Shown here: positions 20,393 to 31,261 of the stretch, piece by piece | Layout of the letters: every line of letters starts with the position of its first letter | How positions within the stretch are numbered: the first letter of the stretch is position 1 | NCBI GenBank assembly: GCA_943787985.1 | Contig: CALSOO010000006.1 | Span: forward strand, 310,001 to 374,000 | Reading direction: 5' to 3' | DNA from: an uncultured Paracoccaceae bacterium | GTDB lineage: Bacteria; Pseudomonadota; Alphaproteobacteria; Rhodobacterales; Rhodobacteraceae | DNA: 64,000 bases | Made by a program: the position numbers and the translations under genes | The notes under the pieces: generated by a model | Told to the model about the DNA's origin: nothing | Database searches by the model: none | The model's input: only the letters and a program-made list of their open reading frames with translations

Positions 20393-21244
20393 TCAGTCAT
20401 CGTCGGCCCATTTGAACCCGTCCCCGACCGCGTGGACGCGCCCGATGGAGGGCAGTTTGAAGTGGCTGCCGATGACGCGCGCGCCGCTTTCAGCGGCCTG
20501 TTCCAGCAAGGATGTGCGCGATGTGACGGCCATTTCCGCATCTGAATCAAACAAAAAGTGCCACTCGGGATGCCAGCACTGTGCCGTCGAATGCAGGGCA
20601 TCGCCCGTGATCAGCGCCTCGGCCCCCCGACTTGAGAGGCGTATGGAAACATGACCCGGCGTGTGTCCGGGCGTCGGGATCAGGGTGATGGAATCGCCCA
20701 GTTTGTGACCCTCTTCGACCAACTCGGCCTGTCCTGCCGTGATCACGGGCAGAACGCTTTGGGTGAAGCTGTCGCTGGGAGTCTGGCCAAAGATCGCCTC
20801 GTCCGCTTTGGGGAAAAGGTATCGGGCATTGGGGAAGGTGGGCACCCAGCGCCCGTCCTCCAGCCGGGTGTTCCAGCCGACGTGATCCACATGCAGGTGC
20901 GTGCACAACACATAGTCCACCTTGTCGGGGCGCGTGCCAGCGGCGTGCAGTCCGGCCATGAACCGCCCGCTGGAGCGCTCATGCCACCCCGGATTGGAGG
21001 GGATGGTTTTGTCGTTGCCGACACAGGCATCGACGAGAATGTTGTGGTGCGGAGTCTTGAGCAGATAGGCCTGAACAGGCAACACCAGCTTGCCGCTTTC
21101 GGGATCAAGCTGCCCGGGCACAAGGTCTTCGATGATCTGTCCCACGTCGCCATCCGCGTTCGGATAGAGCTTGGCAGGATCGGCAAAAGGGCCGTTGATC
21201 TCAAGAATACGCCACACTTCTATGTCACCGATTTTGCAAAGCAT
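20393..21244 (-). CDS. MBL-fold metallohydrolase
   Basis: A 283-residue metallo-beta-lactamase-fold enzyme with the binuclear zinc motif HLHVDHVGW, a second histidine in PGHTPGHVS and the bridging aspartate in ITGDALHS. The arrangement resembles the AttM/AiiA-like lactonase branch rather than glyoxalase II. Lactone hydrolysis is only a possibility. Its stop lies 3 bases from the convergent hydrolase stop. It is followed upstream by ltaE in the same direction with a 24-base gap, so the two could share a transcript. Confidence 0.8.
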   Translation of the reverse strand: MLCKIGDIEVWRILEINGPFADPAKLYPNADGDVGQIIEDLVPGQLDPESGKLVLPVQAYLLKTPHHNILVDACVGNDKTIPSNPGWHERSSGRFMAGLHAAGTRPDKVDYVLCTHLHVDHVGWNTRLEDGRWVPTFPNARYLFPKADEAIFGQTPSDSFTQSVLPVITAGQAELVEEGHKLGDSITLIPTPGHTPGHVSIRLSSRGAEALITGDALHSTAQCWHPEWHFLFDSDAEMAVTSRTSLLEQAAESGARVIGSHFKLPSIGRVHAVGDGFKWADDD

Positions 21245-21268
21245 GGGAACCCTTTTTGTATGCTGCGC

Positions 21269-22306
21269 CTAGATGTGGCTGAGGAAGGTATCGACCTGTG
21301 CGGCGGTTATGGACCAGTCACAGACCAGCCGCATGGAGAGCATTTCTGACGGGTCATCGCCTGTCAACGATCCTTCCCAGATGTAGTATTTCGCGCCAGC
21401 ATCGTGCAGCCGTTGATGGGCGGCGCGGGGCAAGGTGGCGAATATCATGTTGGCCTGTGGCTCATGCAAGAACCCCGCCCCCTTGGCGCGCAACCCCTGC
21501 GCCAGACGGGCGCAGTTGGCGTTGGCGTGACGGGCCGTGGTGAGCCACAAATCGTCCTGCAAATACCCTGCCATCTGTGCAGAGAGAAACCGGTGTTTGG
21601 AAAACAAATGCGCCCCGCGTTTGCGGCGCAGCTCGAATTCCCACGCCTTTTGCGGATCAAAGATCACCACCGCCTCAACCCCCATGCAGCCGTTTTTGGT
21701 GCCCCCAAAGCTGACGATGTCCACACCGGCTTTCCATGTCATCTCGGCGGGGGTGCAGTCCAATGCAACAAGGGCATTGGCAAAGCGTGCGCCGTCCAAG
21801 TGGACGGGAAGGTTGAACTCTTTGGCCACGGCGCTCAGCGCGTGCAACGCGTCCAGACTGTAGACACAGCCCCGTTCGGTGACTTGCGTGATCGACACAG
21901 GGCCGCGTTGGGGGCCGTGCACGCCGCGCACTTCTTCGCCCATGATGGAGGTGCGCAAGGCTTCAGGGGTCATTTTGTCCCCACCCGCCACCAATGTCAG
22001 TTTCGCGCCGCCTGCGTAAAATTCGGGGGCGTTGCATTCATCCTCGTGGATATGCGCCACAGGAGAGCAGAACATGGTGGCCCAGGGCTGGGTGTAGCAG
22101 GCCAGCGCAAGAGCATTGGCGGCAGTGCCTGTGGCGACCAGATAGACGGCGGCCTCTGGCGCTTCAAAGCGGTCGCGGATAGCGTCGCGCACCTCGTCCA
22201 TGATCGGGTCCGCGCCGTAGGGCATGGCGTGCCCTGTGTTGGCTTGGGTGATGCGGTCCATGATCTGCGGATGCACGGGGCCTGCGTTGTCAGAGGCGAA
22301 AAACAT
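21269..22306 (-). CDS. ltaE: Low-specificity L-threonine aldolase
   Basis: A 345-residue PLP enzyme of the beta-eliminating lyase family, cleaving L-threonine/L-allo-threonine to glycine and acetaldehyde. The N-terminal SDNAGPVHPQIMD and the aspartate of PVHLDGARFANAL (cofactor contact) are seen. The Schiff-base lysine lies in SFGGTKNGCMG. Length is normal. It follows the YcgN-like gene by a single base and belongs to a minus-strand cluster ribF-ycgN-ltaE. Confidence 0.9.
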   Translation of the reverse strand: MFFASDNAGPVHPQIMDRITQANTGHAMPYGADPIMDEVRDAIRDRFEAPEAAVYLVATGTAANALALACYTQPWATMFCSPVAHIHEDECNAPEFYAGGAKLTLVAGGDKMTPEALRTSIMGEEVRGVHGPQRGPVSITQVTERGCVYSLDALHALSAVAKEFNLPVHLDGARFANALVALDCTPAEMTWKAGVDIVSFGGTKNGCMGVEAVVIFDPQKAWEFELRRKRGAHLFSKHRFLSAQMAGYLQDDLWLTTARHANANCARLAQGLRAKGAGFLHEPQANMIFATLPRAAHQRLHDAGAKYYIWEGSLTGDDPSEMLSMRLVCDWSITAAQVDTFLSHI

Positions 22307-22307
22307 C

Positions 22308-22778
22308 TTAGGTCGGTTCCTCGATAATGTGGTCTTCCCAGTCTTCTTCGGGAACGCTGAATTCCGAGTATGTGCGGTTTTGCATGCTCACGCCAGCCTT
22401 GTGCACACTGTCGGGATCGCCCGTGATCAACGGGTGCCAATCATACAGTGGCTTGCCTTCAAACAGCAGGCGGTAGGCGCAGGTTTGCGGCATCCAATAG
22501 ACATGCGTGTCCAGATTGTCGGGCGTCAGGCTGATGCAGTCGGGCACGAACTGGCGGCGGTTTTCGTAATGCGCGCAGCGGCAGGTGGCGTCATCGAGCA
22601 GGCGGCAAGCCACATTGGTCAGGGCGACATCGCCTGTGTCGTCGTCCTCCAGTTTGTTCAGGCAGCATTTTCCGCAGCCGTCACACAGGGCTTCCCACTC
22701 TTTGTCGTTCATTTTGCGCAGCGGTTTGCGGGTCCAGAACGATTTGGCCAACCCTTTTGCTGCGATCGGGTCTGTCAT
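22308..22778 (-). CDS. YcgN family cysteine-cluster protein (UPF0260)
   Basis: A 156-residue protein of the YcgN/UPF0260 family. Cysteines cluster in the pattern CDGCGKCCLNKLEDDDTG, then CRLLDDATCRCAHY and C in FVPDCISL, suggesting a bound metal or Fe-S centre. The closing part KAGVSMQNRTYSE is also conserved in the family. Function is not established. Its start overlaps the ribF stop by four bases (ATGA), indicating translational coupling. Confidence 0.87.
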   Translation of the reverse strand: MTDPIAAKGLAKSFWTRKPLRKMNDKEWEALCDGCGKCCLNKLEDDDTGDVALTNVACRLLDDATCRCAHYENRRQFVPDCISLTPDNLDTHVYWMPQTCAYRLLFEGKPLYDWHPLITGDPDSVHKAGVSMQNRTYSEFSVPEEDWEDHIIEEPT

Positions 22779-23707
22779 AGGGCGCTCAGGATGGCGCGTG
22801 CCTGTGCGCTGTCGGCGTCCATTTGGGTGATCAGCGCGTCCAGCCCGTCAAACTTTTCCTCGCCCCGCAAATGATCGATCAACGCGACCGAGATTTGCGT
22901 GCCATAAAGATCGCCGGTGAAGTCGAAGATAAAGGTTTCGAGGTTGGGTTTGTTTTCCCCGAACATCGGCCGCACCCCCATGGAGGCCACACCGTGATAC
23001 TGCCCCATGTGGGCTCCGTCGAGCACATCAACCAGCACCGCATAGACCCCGAAGGCGGGCGGGTGTAGCCCGTCAATGGACATATTCGCTGTCGGGTATC
23101 CCAACTCGCGCCCCCGCTGTTCGCCGCCAATCACCGGTCCCTCGATCCGGTGCCAGTGCCCGAGCATCGCAGCCGCCTCGCGCGGATTTGCATCGCTCAA
23201 TGCCTGCCGGATCGCGGTAGAGGAAATCGTTTTGTCAGATTGCGCCATGAGCGGGGCGATGGTGACCCCGAACCCCATTTCGGCCCCGAAGGCCTGCAGG
23301 TCCTCGACCCGTCCTGTGCGCCCTTTGCCAAAGCAGAAATCCGCCCCGACGATCACATGTTTGAGCCCCAGCCCGTCTGCGATGACGTTTTGCGCGAATT
23401 CGCGCGGCGTGAGAGAGGAGAGGGAGGCGTTAAAGTTCAGCTCATAGAGCCGCTCCACCCCGAGCTTTTCAAGGCGGGAGGCGCGCGCTTCGCGGCTCAT
23501 CAGCCGGAACGGGTCCGCTTTGGGCGCAAAGAACTGGCGCGGATGGGGTTCGAACGTGAGCACCCCGAGCGGGGCGTCAGGGGCGGCGGCCCGTGCCATG
23601 TCGATGACGGACAGGTGCCCATGATGGACCCCGTCGAAATTCCCGATGGCCACGGTGGCGCCCCGGTCTTCGGGTTCTACGAAATGATAGTCTCTGACAA
23701 TGCGCAT
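22775..23707 (-). CDS. ribF: Bifunctional riboflavin kinase/FAD synthetase
   Basis: A 310-residue enzyme making FMN and then FAD from riboflavin. The N-terminal nucleotidyltransferase half shows AIGNFDGVHHGH and the later VGADFCFGKGRTG and SSTAIRQALSDAN motifs. The C-terminal kinase half shows GRELGYPTANM and a conserved ETFIFDFTGDLYG stretch. Length is normal. It heads the minus-strand set ribF-ycgN-ltaE. Confidence 0.95.
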   Translation of the reverse strand: MRIVRDYHFVEPEDRGATVAIGNFDGVHHGHLSVIDMARAAAPDAPLGVLTFEPHPRQFFAPKADPFRLMSREARASRLEKLGVERLYELNFNASLSSLTPREFAQNVIADGLGLKHVIVGADFCFGKGRTGRVEDLQAFGAEMGFGVTIAPLMAQSDKTISSTAIRQALSDANPREAAAMLGHWHRIEGPVIGGEQRGRELGYPTANMSIDGLHPPAFGVYAVLVDVLDGAHMGQYHGVASMGVRPMFGENKPNLETFIFDFTGDLYGTQISVALIDHLRGEEKFDGLDALITQMDADSAQARAILSAL

Positions 23708-24183
23708 GCGTGCTGACTAGCGCCCGAAAAGGGTGGGCGCAAGACAGGGGGATGTGGTTTGGTTTAACTTGAATGATTGAGTTTCGATGATCCGCCCCTA
23801 TCTTTAGGGGTGAACGCAAAAGGAGACATCACACTGCTTTCAGAAAGCGAGCCGGACGAACCCGACCCGGCCAAGGGGTGTTGCAGAGCACGCGCCCCCC
23901 CGATTTTACGCCAAAAATGGATACTACAACCTAATCGCGGTCCTCCTTCGGAGCCGCGCTTGTGAGGCGGTTGTTTCAGCTTTGCTGGGTCAGCTGCCAG
24001 TTTATCGTTTTTGGTCATCTCACATTGCCAACAGTGTTGTATCTGTTCTGGCTTTTGACAGACCGAATATTTCCCGCCCTGACGCGCCCTGTCCACGTCT
24101 GGATCAGCGGACTTTGGGGTGCAAGCGGCCCGCGTCTTTCGGATAAGAACAACGCAGGGCCGGACAATTGATTTTCTAAAGCT
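23708..24183. other. Gap between ribF and the MaoC gene with doubtful small frames
   Basis: About 475 bases. A plus-strand frame from GTG 23962 to 24171 would give a 69-residue hydrophobic peptide with one strong membrane segment, and GGAG lies nine bases upstream of it. A different plus-strand frame can be joined to it only by assuming an error in the C7 run near 23900. I cannot decide between a small membrane protein, a decayed gene and non-coding DNA. Low confidence. Confidence 0.3.
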
Positions 24184-24627
24184 TCAGTCGAACTTGCGCG
24201 AGGGTGCCATGACGGTGGCTTCGCCGATCACGACCTTTTTGCCATCGACCGAGCAGTGGCAGTCCAGTTTGACGCGCCGCTTGGAGATTTCGATGTCCAC
24301 GACTTTGACCTCGGCATAGACCATGTCGCCGGGGCGCACTGGCGCGAGGAACTTGAGGTTCTGCCCCATGTAGATGGTGCCGTGGCCGGGCAGTTGTTCT
24401 CCGATCACCGCAGAGATCAGCCCTGCCGTCAGCATGCCGTGGGCGATCCGCCCCTCGAAAATCGTGTCTTGGGCATAGTCGTCGTCAAGGTGGACCGGAT
24501 TGTGGTCCGTCGAGATTTCCGCGAACTTCTGGATGTCCTCGTCGGTCACCTGTTTGCGCAGGTAGCGTGTCATGCCCATTTCGATGTCTTCGATGCAGAT
24601 GGTGCCGCGGGGAAGATTGTCCAACAT
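24184..24627 (-). CDS. MaoC-like hot-dog dehydratase
   Basis: A 147-residue hot-dog fold protein of the MaoC/(R)-enoyl-CoA hydratase group. The hydratase dyad is visible as DHNPVHLDDDYAQ (Asp and His) and GMLTAGLISAVIGEQLPG follows as in the family. It probably hydrates an enoyl-CoA, but R-specific hydratases and uncharacterised dehydratases are not distinguishable here. I prefer ATG 24627, preceded by CCGGAG at seven bases, over the upstream ATG at 24645. A single-gene unit. Confidence 0.87.
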   Translation of the reverse strand: MLDNLPRGTICIEDIEMGMTRYLRKQVTDEDIQKFAEISTDHNPVHLDDDYAQDTIFEGRIAHGMLTAGLISAVIGEQLPGHGTIYMGQNLKFLAPVRPGDMVYAEVKVVDIEISKRRVKLDCHCSVDGKKVVIGEATVMAPSRKFD

Positions 24628-24715
24628 TTCACGCTCCGGTAACATTCTGACGCCAGTCGCCAGCTTCTTGCAACTTAATTACTTTGCAGGCGCAGAAAAT
24701 CAAGGGGAAAATGGG

Positions 24716-25591
24716 TCAGCGCAGGTGTCCTATTGTATAGGTCGGAGCAGAGGTTTCCTTTTCCAAATAAGCGCTTAGCAATTCCGGGTCCGGTTGCGTG
24801 TCGGTTTTTGTTTCGCGCGCGGCCAGCCCACCGGAGATAAACAGAGAATCAATGTCCTCGCCCATCGCCCCCTGGATGTCCGTCAGCACCCCGTCGCCGA
24901 TGGCCAGAATGCGGGTGTCGGGCACATCGACCTTCAACTCTGCCAACCTGCGCCGCGCCAGATCGTAGATGGGGGGATATGGTTTGCCAAAATACAGGCT
25001 TTCTCCGCCCATTTCCGTATAAAGTTGCGCCAAAGCCCCCGCGCACCATTCGCGCACGTCACCGCGGTCCACCACGATATCGGGGTTGGCACACAGCAGT
25101 TTCATCCCCTTTTGCTTGGCAAACAGAAAGTCGGCGCGGTTTGTGTCGGGATCGGCCATCGGATCAAAGGGGCCACAACAGACGATGCCTTCGGCCTCCT
25201 GAAGGGGGACGCGTGTGATCTCGAGCGGGTTGTCGAGCAGGTCGAGCGGTTCGAAAAACTGCGCGTCGCGGCGTTCTTCGCCCATGAAGTAGACCTTTTG
25301 GCCCACGGCGCCGCGGTACATGGCGGAGCGTGCGGAATCGCCTGAAGTGGCGATGGTGTCATAGGCATCCGCCGGCACGCCAAATCCCACCAGTTGCGTC
25401 TGTACCCCGTCGAAGGGTTTTGGGGAATTGGTCACAAGAACAACCTTGCCGCCGCGCGTGCGGTAATCTTGCAGCGCTTTGACGGCTGCGGGGTGGGCCG
25501 TGACGCCGTTGTGCACGCAGCCCCAAAGATCGACAAACAAGGCGTCGTAACGTTCGGATACTTCGGACAGTGCGGTGATGATCTGGGTCAT
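24716..25591 (-). CDS. TIGR01459 family HAD-type hydrolase
   Basis: A 291-residue HAD phosphatase of subclass IIA (NagD-like). Motif I is DALFVDLWGCVHNG, motif II is VLVTNSPKP and motif III/IV is ILAIGDGVLTDIQGAMGEDI. The alphaproteobacterial TIGR01459 group matches in length. The substrate is unknown; related NagD enzymes act on nucleotide monophosphates or sugar phosphates. It lies between the MaoC-like gene and ppaC, all on the minus strand but separated from ppaC by a terminator. Confidence 0.88.
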   Translation of the reverse strand: MTQIITALSEVSERYDALFVDLWGCVHNGVTAHPAAVKALQDYRTRGGKVVLVTNSPKPFDGVQTQLVGFGVPADAYDTIATSGDSARSAMYRGAVGQKVYFMGEERRDAQFFEPLDLLDNPLEITRVPLQEAEGIVCCGPFDPMADPDTNRADFLFAKQKGMKLLCANPDIVVDRGDVREWCAGALAQLYTEMGGESLYFGKPYPPIYDLARRRLAELKVDVPDTRILAIGDGVLTDIQGAMGEDIDSLFISGGLAARETKTDTQPDPELLSAYLEKETSAPTYTIGHLR

Positions 25592-25677
25592 GGCGGTCTC
25601 CTTTGGGCAGGCTCAGACCACACATCGCCAGTGGGGGCAAGTCGGGGGCGCGGGCCTGTTTTTCTGCTGGCGGGCAC

Positions 25678-25705
25678 AAAAAAGGCGCACCGAAGCGCGC
25701 CTTTT
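25678..25705 (-). terminator. Rho-independent terminator after ppaC
   Basis: On the minus strand the nine-base arms AAAAGGCGC and GCGCCTTTT enclose an eight-base loop and end in six T's. It starts 22 bases after the ppaC stop. Confidence 0.87.
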
Positions 25706-25726
25706 GAGGAGTGATTCGGGGCCGGA

Positions 25727-26647
25727 TCAGAGCTTGAGGTTCGGAATGATCTGTTTTTTGCGGCTCATGATGCCCGGCAGAACGACGGTGTCGCCTGTGA
25801 CTGTCGCGCCAAAGCTTTTTTCGGCGATGGTTTTGACCAGATCGTTGGGCACCAGCAGTGTCGCTTCTTCGTTCAGGATGTCGATCACGAACAACAGCAC
25901 CTGATCGGCGCCGTCTTCGGTTGCGACGCCTGTCATGGAGGCCATCAGGCTGTCCTTGCGGTCCAGCACGATTTTTGGCGCCGTGGTTTCAAGGACAGAG
26001 ACGCGGAAGTCTTTGCCGTCGACCGTGTATTCCTTTGAGTCCATCCGCAGCAGATCGGCGTCGGAAAAGGCGGAGACATCTGATTTGGCTTCAAACATTT
26101 CGGATGCGTAGGCGGTGATGTCGATCCCGAGGTCTTTGGCCAGATCATGCGCGATGGCTTTGTCTTCCTGGGTTGTGGTCGGCGAGCGGAATTCCAGCGT
26201 GTCAGAGAGGATGCACGACAGCATCGCCCCTTTGATGTCCGTTGGCATCTGCGCCATGTCCTTGCCGATCATCTTCCACATGATCGTGGCGGTGCAGGCC
26301 AGCGGTTCGATGCGGATGTCGATCGGGCCTTTGGTCTCCAACCCGCCCACCAGTTTGTGGTGGTCGATGATGGCTGTGATGTCACACGCGTTGATGCCGG
26401 CTGGCAATTCGGCGGGGTTGTTGGTGTCCACGATTACGACGGGCGTGTCTGCCGCAACCTCCGTGACGATTTCGGGCTTGTCGAGGTTCCAGCGTTTCAG
26501 AACAAAGGCTGCTTCGGTGTTTGGTTCGCCGAGCAGGACCGGTTTGGCGGCTTGTCCTTTGATCTCGTTGAGATACCACGCCCAGATGATCGGGCTGCCT
26601 GTGCTGTCGGTGTCGGGGGATTTGTGGCCAAATACGAGCGTTGTCAT
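25727..26647 (-). CDS. ppaC: Manganese-dependent inorganic pyrophosphatase (family II)
   Basis: A 306-residue DHH-family phosphoesterase that hydrolyses pyrophosphate to phosphate in the cytosol. The metal ligands are in FGHKSPDTDSTGSPI, VDTNNP and the DHH motif IIDHHKLVGG. The C-terminal DHHA2 part ends with VLPGIMSRKKQIIPNL, which includes the SRKKQ substrate motif. Start ATG 26647 behind AGGAA is preferred over an upstream frame that adds 25 residues of unconserved sequence. It has its own terminator. Confidence 0.95.
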   Translation of the reverse strand: MTTLVFGHKSPDTDSTGSPIIWAWYLNEIKGQAAKPVLLGEPNTEAAFVLKRWNLDKPEIVTEVAADTPVVIVDTNNPAELPAGINACDITAIIDHHKLVGGLETKGPIDIRIEPLACTATIMWKMIGKDMAQMPTDIKGAMLSCILSDTLEFRSPTTTQEDKAIAHDLAKDLGIDITAYASEMFEAKSDVSAFSDADLLRMDSKEYTVDGKDFRVSVLETTAPKIVLDRKDSLMASMTGVATEDGADQVLLFVIDILNEEATLLVPNDLVKTIAEKSFGATVTGDTVVLPGIMSRKKQIIPNLKL

Positions 26648-26779
26648 CGGATGCGTTCCTGCGGATGTGGATTGATTTGCGCGCCTTATAGGCTTGTGTC
26701 TACGCCTTGTCACCTGCGTCATTTGTGGTGGTTAAGATTTGCCTTGAAGGCCCGCTGTCGCGGACGCTGTTTTCGGGAT

Positions 26780-26796
26780 GAGGGGCGCTGCCCCTC
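26780..26796. repeat. GAGGGGC-GCT-GCCCCTC inverted repeat
   Basis: A seven-base perfect inverted repeat with a three-base loop, followed by CCCCGGGATATTT. It resembles the common intergenic palindromes found between genes in Rhodobacterales. It lies between the divergent ppaC and DUF2161 genes, so it is unlikely to be a terminator for either. Confidence 0.5.
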
Positions 26797-26891
26797 AAAC
26801 ACCCCGGGATATTTCCCACAAAAGGAAGGTGTGGGTGGTTTTGCGCTTTTGGTCTCTGGGCCAGCATTGTTTTTGCTGATAGCTTTTGAGC

Positions 26892-27569
26892 ATGAGCCCA
26901 TCGCGTGAAACTGATTTGTACCCCCCTGTGAAGGCCTTTTTGGAAGGGCAGGGGTATGTGGTGAAGTCCGAAGTGGGTGCGGCTGATGTGGTTGCCCTGC
27001 GCGGCGGCGAGCCCCCTGTCATTGTCGAGTTGAAGTTGGGCTTTTCCCTGACCCTTGTTCATCAGTGTGTGGCGCGTTTGTCAGTGACTGATGATGTGTA
27101 CATGGCGGTTGCCCGTGGCAAGGGGAAGCCGTTTCTCAAGTCCGTAAAGAACATGACCAAGTTGTGCCGCCGCCTTGGCCTTGGGTTGATCACGGTCCGT
27201 TTGAGCGATGCTTTGGTGCAGGTTCATTGCGATCCGGTCCCTTATGTGCCCCGCAAGTCCAAGCCCCGCCAGACCCGGTTGCTGAAGGAATTTGTGGCCC
27301 GCCAGGGCGACCCCAACGATGGTGGGCAGACCCGCGTGGGCTTGGTCACCGCCTATCGTCAGGATGCGTTGAAACTGGCGGTGTATTTGTTCGAGGTTGG
27401 TGCATGCAAGGGCGCGGATGTTGCCCGTGAGACGGGGGTCGCCCGCGCGACAACCATGATGCGCGATGATCACTATGGCTGGTTCGAGAAGGTCGAAAAG
27501 GGTGTTTATGGTTTGACCCCTGTGGGCGCGGAGGCTGTGAGCGCGTCGGGGCGTGTTTTGGGTGCTTGA
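26892..27569 (+). CDS. DUF2161 putative PD-(D/E)XK phosphodiesterase
   Basis: A 225-residue protein. The N-terminal half has the restriction-nuclease-like pattern VGAADVVALRGGEPPVIVEL, that is D...E-x-K with the lysine in VELKLGF. The C-terminal half is helical and ends in a winged-helix-like block (GADVARETGVARATTMMRDD then YGWFEKVEKGVYGLT). It is assigned to DUF2161. Nuclease activity is inferred only. The start is ATG 26892; TTG 26886 is in frame two codons earlier. Its stop is 3 bases from the convergent TraB-like gene. Confidence 0.82.
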   Translation: MSPSRETDLYPPVKAFLEGQGYVVKSEVGAADVVALRGGEPPVIVELKLGFSLTLVHQCVARLSVTDDVYMAVARGKGKPFLKSVKNMTKLCRRLGLGLITVRLSDALVQVHCDPVPYVPRKSKPRQTRLLKEFVARQGDPNDGGQTRVGLVTAYRQDALKLAVYLFEVGACKGADVARETGVARATTMMRDDHYGWFEKVEKGVYGLTPVGAEAVSASGRVLGA

Positions 27570-27572
27570 CCC

Positions 27573-28565
27573 CTAAACCGCCATGCGGGTGAGCGTGTAT
27601 CCGCGTTGCGCCAGCAAGTTCAACACTCCGTTCTCCCCTGACAGGTGTCCTGCCCCGACGGCGACGACGATGTTGTCTGCCCGGGTCTTGTCCAGCACTG
27701 TCATCCATTTCAGGTTCCGTTGCGTCAGCAGGCTGTCGAGCATGTCGTCAAAGACCGCGTCAAATTCTGCCCTGTCCATGTCGAGCGTATCACGCAAGGC
27801 CACGCGCGAGGTGTCCATCACGGCGCCGTGGTCTTGGTCGAAGTATTGCGCCATGAGTGTCGCCACCGCGTTCTCGGCTGTTTCGACCGAGGTGATCCCG
27901 ATCTTGAGCATTTCGATTTGCTCTTCCATCGGGTCTTGTCCGAAGATCGAAAACAAAGTGTCCCATGGTTCCAGTGCAAGCACAGGCACCCCGGCGCTTG
28001 TTGCCACGTCGCGCACCCGGTGATCGAGCCCGTGTATCCCTTGTGCCATTTGGCTGAGCACGCAGGGCGGCATTCCGAGCATGAGCGACAGGTACCATGG
28101 CTGGAATTTGGCGGCGACAAAGGCCGGAATGCCGCGTGCTTCGGCGGCTTTTGCCAGTTTTGCCCAGTCTTCTTTGCCCATTTGTTCGAGCAAGGTGGGC
28201 CCCTCGCGAATGAACATCACGTCGGGGCGGGTGGCGACCGCCTCTTTGAGCTTGGTCTCCTCGGCTTCGTTCGCTTCGAGAAAGACCAGATCGGCGGCGG
28301 TGATCAGGGGGGCAAGTCGCTGCGTGATGGCGTCGAGGCGCGAATCGTCAAGGTGGACCGTGCCGATGACGTGGATGTTTTGCCCCCCTTTTTGCGCGCG
28401 CCAGTGATTGCCTTGTGCAAAGGGCATATCGGCCAGTCGCGTGTTCAGTTCGGCGTGTTGTTGCGCGCTGAAGGTCAGCCGCTGGTCGGTGCCGTTGCAG
28501 GTCGCAAAGACCGTCGCAGGCCAAAGCAGGCAAAGGGTGAGAGCGGAAAACACGGATATGCGCAT
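27573..28565 (-). CDS. TraB/GumN family protein (secreted)
   Basis: A 330-residue protein with a signal peptide (hydrophobic residues 5-20, ending VFATC). It belongs to the TraB/PrgY/GumN superfamily: the first motif is IHVIGTVHLDDSRL, the glutamate-bearing strand is DLVFLEANEAEE, and the C-terminal GxxH motif is VAVGAGHLSGENGVL. Members are thought to be metal-dependent hydrolases or proteases of the Tiki type. The bacterial role is not established. It is convergent with DUF2161 and divergent from groES. Confidence 0.85.
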   Translation of the reverse strand: MRISVFSALTLCLLWPATVFATCNGTDQRLTFSAQQHAELNTRLADMPFAQGNHWRAQKGGQNIHVIGTVHLDDSRLDAITQRLAPLITAADLVFLEANEAEETKLKEAVATRPDVMFIREGPTLLEQMGKEDWAKLAKAAEARGIPAFVAAKFQPWYLSLMLGMPPCVLSQMAQGIHGLDHRVRDVATSAGVPVLALEPWDTLFSIFGQDPMEEQIEMLKIGITSVETAENAVATLMAQYFDQDHGAVMDTSRVALRDTLDMDRAEFDAVFDDMLDSLLTQRNLKWMTVLDKTRADNIVVAVGAGHLSGENGVLNLLAQRGYTLTRMAV

Positions 28566-28708
28566 GTGCGTGGCCTTTGGTTGAGAGATCGTTTGATCCT
28601 AAGCGGAGTGGGCCGGCATCTCAACGAGGTTTGAGGCGGGTCTGCAACCTCTGTCCGCCTTGATCTTCAGTCTTACGAGTTTGTCGCAAATTTTTCTGAC
28701 CTGATTGC

Positions 28709-28737
28709 TTGACACCTCTTGGCCCCCTCCTTAGATA
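28709..28737 (+). promoter_or_regulatory. Consensus sigma-70 promoter of groESL
   Basis: TTGACA at 28709-28714 and TAGATA at 28732-28737 are separated by exactly 17 bases. The CIRCE operator starts 8 bases after the -10 box, so it overlaps the expected transcription start. Confidence 0.85.
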
Positions 28738-28744
28738 TCCGTCG

Positions 28745-28771
28745 TTAGCACTCAGATGAGTTGAGTGCTAA
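28745..28771 (+). promoter_or_regulatory. CIRCE element (HrcA operator)
   Basis: TTAGCACTC, nine bases, GAGTGCTAA: a perfect match to the CIRCE consensus. It implies HrcA repression of groESL with release on heat shock. No hrcA gene is in the window. Confidence 0.97.
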
Positions 28772-28827
28772 CGGGTCCGGATTGCCGGATCCATGGGAGA
28801 AACTTTGAGCCTCAAGGAGCTACAAAG

Positions 28828-29115
28828 ATGGCATTAAAACCACTTCACGACCGTGTGTTGGTGCGCCGCACTGAAGGCGACGAAAAAACTGCTGGTGGGT
28901 TGATTATCCCTGAAAGCGCGAAAGAAAAGCCAAGCGAAGGTCAAGTTGTTTCAACAGGCCCCGGCGCACGTAAAGACAGCGGCGAGCTGATCGAAATGGG
29001 CGTAAAAGCAGGCGACACCATCCTGTTCGGCAAATGGTCCGGCACAGAAGTCACCATCGACGGCGAAGAACTGCTGATGATGAAAGAATCCGACATCATG
29101 GGCATCATCGAGTAA
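28828..29115 (+). CDS. groES: Co-chaperonin GroES
   Basis: A 95-residue lid of the GroEL chaperonin. The start [14 protein letters not shown], the mobile loop [19 protein letters not shown] and the closing ESDIMGIIE are typical. Start ATG is behind AAGGAGC. It heads a two-gene operon with groEL 100 bases downstream, under a CIRCE-controlled promoter. Unlike groEL, its frame is unbroken. Confidence 0.98.
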   Translation: MALKPLHDRVLVRRTEGDEKTAGGLIIPESAKEKPSEGQVVSTGPGARKDSGELIEMGVKAGDTILFGKWSGTEVTIDGEELLMMKESDIMGIIE

Positions 29116-29180
29116 TCCTCGACGTTCCTGCCAAGCCTGCGGACGGGGCTTGGTTTGAGGGTGCGCTGCGGCGCATCTGA

Positions 29181-30863
<1,683 letters not shown>

Positions 30864-30955
30864 GCATTGCGCGTCCCTTTCGGGATCGCAATGTATGGCA
30901 CCAGAGTAATCACAACGTGAATGCGCAAGCGCCATTCAGTCGCAATAAAATGAGA

Positions 30956-30980
30956 GGGCTGCCTTTGGGCGGCCCTTTTT
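30956..30980 (+). terminator. Rho-independent terminator of groESL
   Basis: GGGCTGCC and GGCGGCCC pair over eight bases (one G-U) around TTTG and run into five T's, about 90 bases after the groEL stop. The 280 bases that follow up to nasT hold no gene; they include a nine-base direct repeat (GTGCCGGTT twice) but no promoter that I can name with confidence. Confidence 0.87.
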
Positions 30981-31261
30981 CTTTTGGTTCAAAACTGCGT
31001 GCGTTGAGCCAGTGGCGAAAGACGCTTTTATCCCTGTTTGTGTGCTGGCCGTGCCGGTTGTGCCGGTTGTGGCATTCCAGCTTGTCCGGTGAGGTGCCCC
31101 ACTGATTGTCCCTGAAATAACAAAAGCCAGATATTTCTAGCTGATTAAAAAATGGGCATCGCTGCCTTCACGCTTCTTTTAAGTGCAGACAGATCCTTGC
31201 GGCAGCGGCATCCCTCGAGATTGGCGTTGACCCTACCTATGCAAGGACATGTAACGGCGCC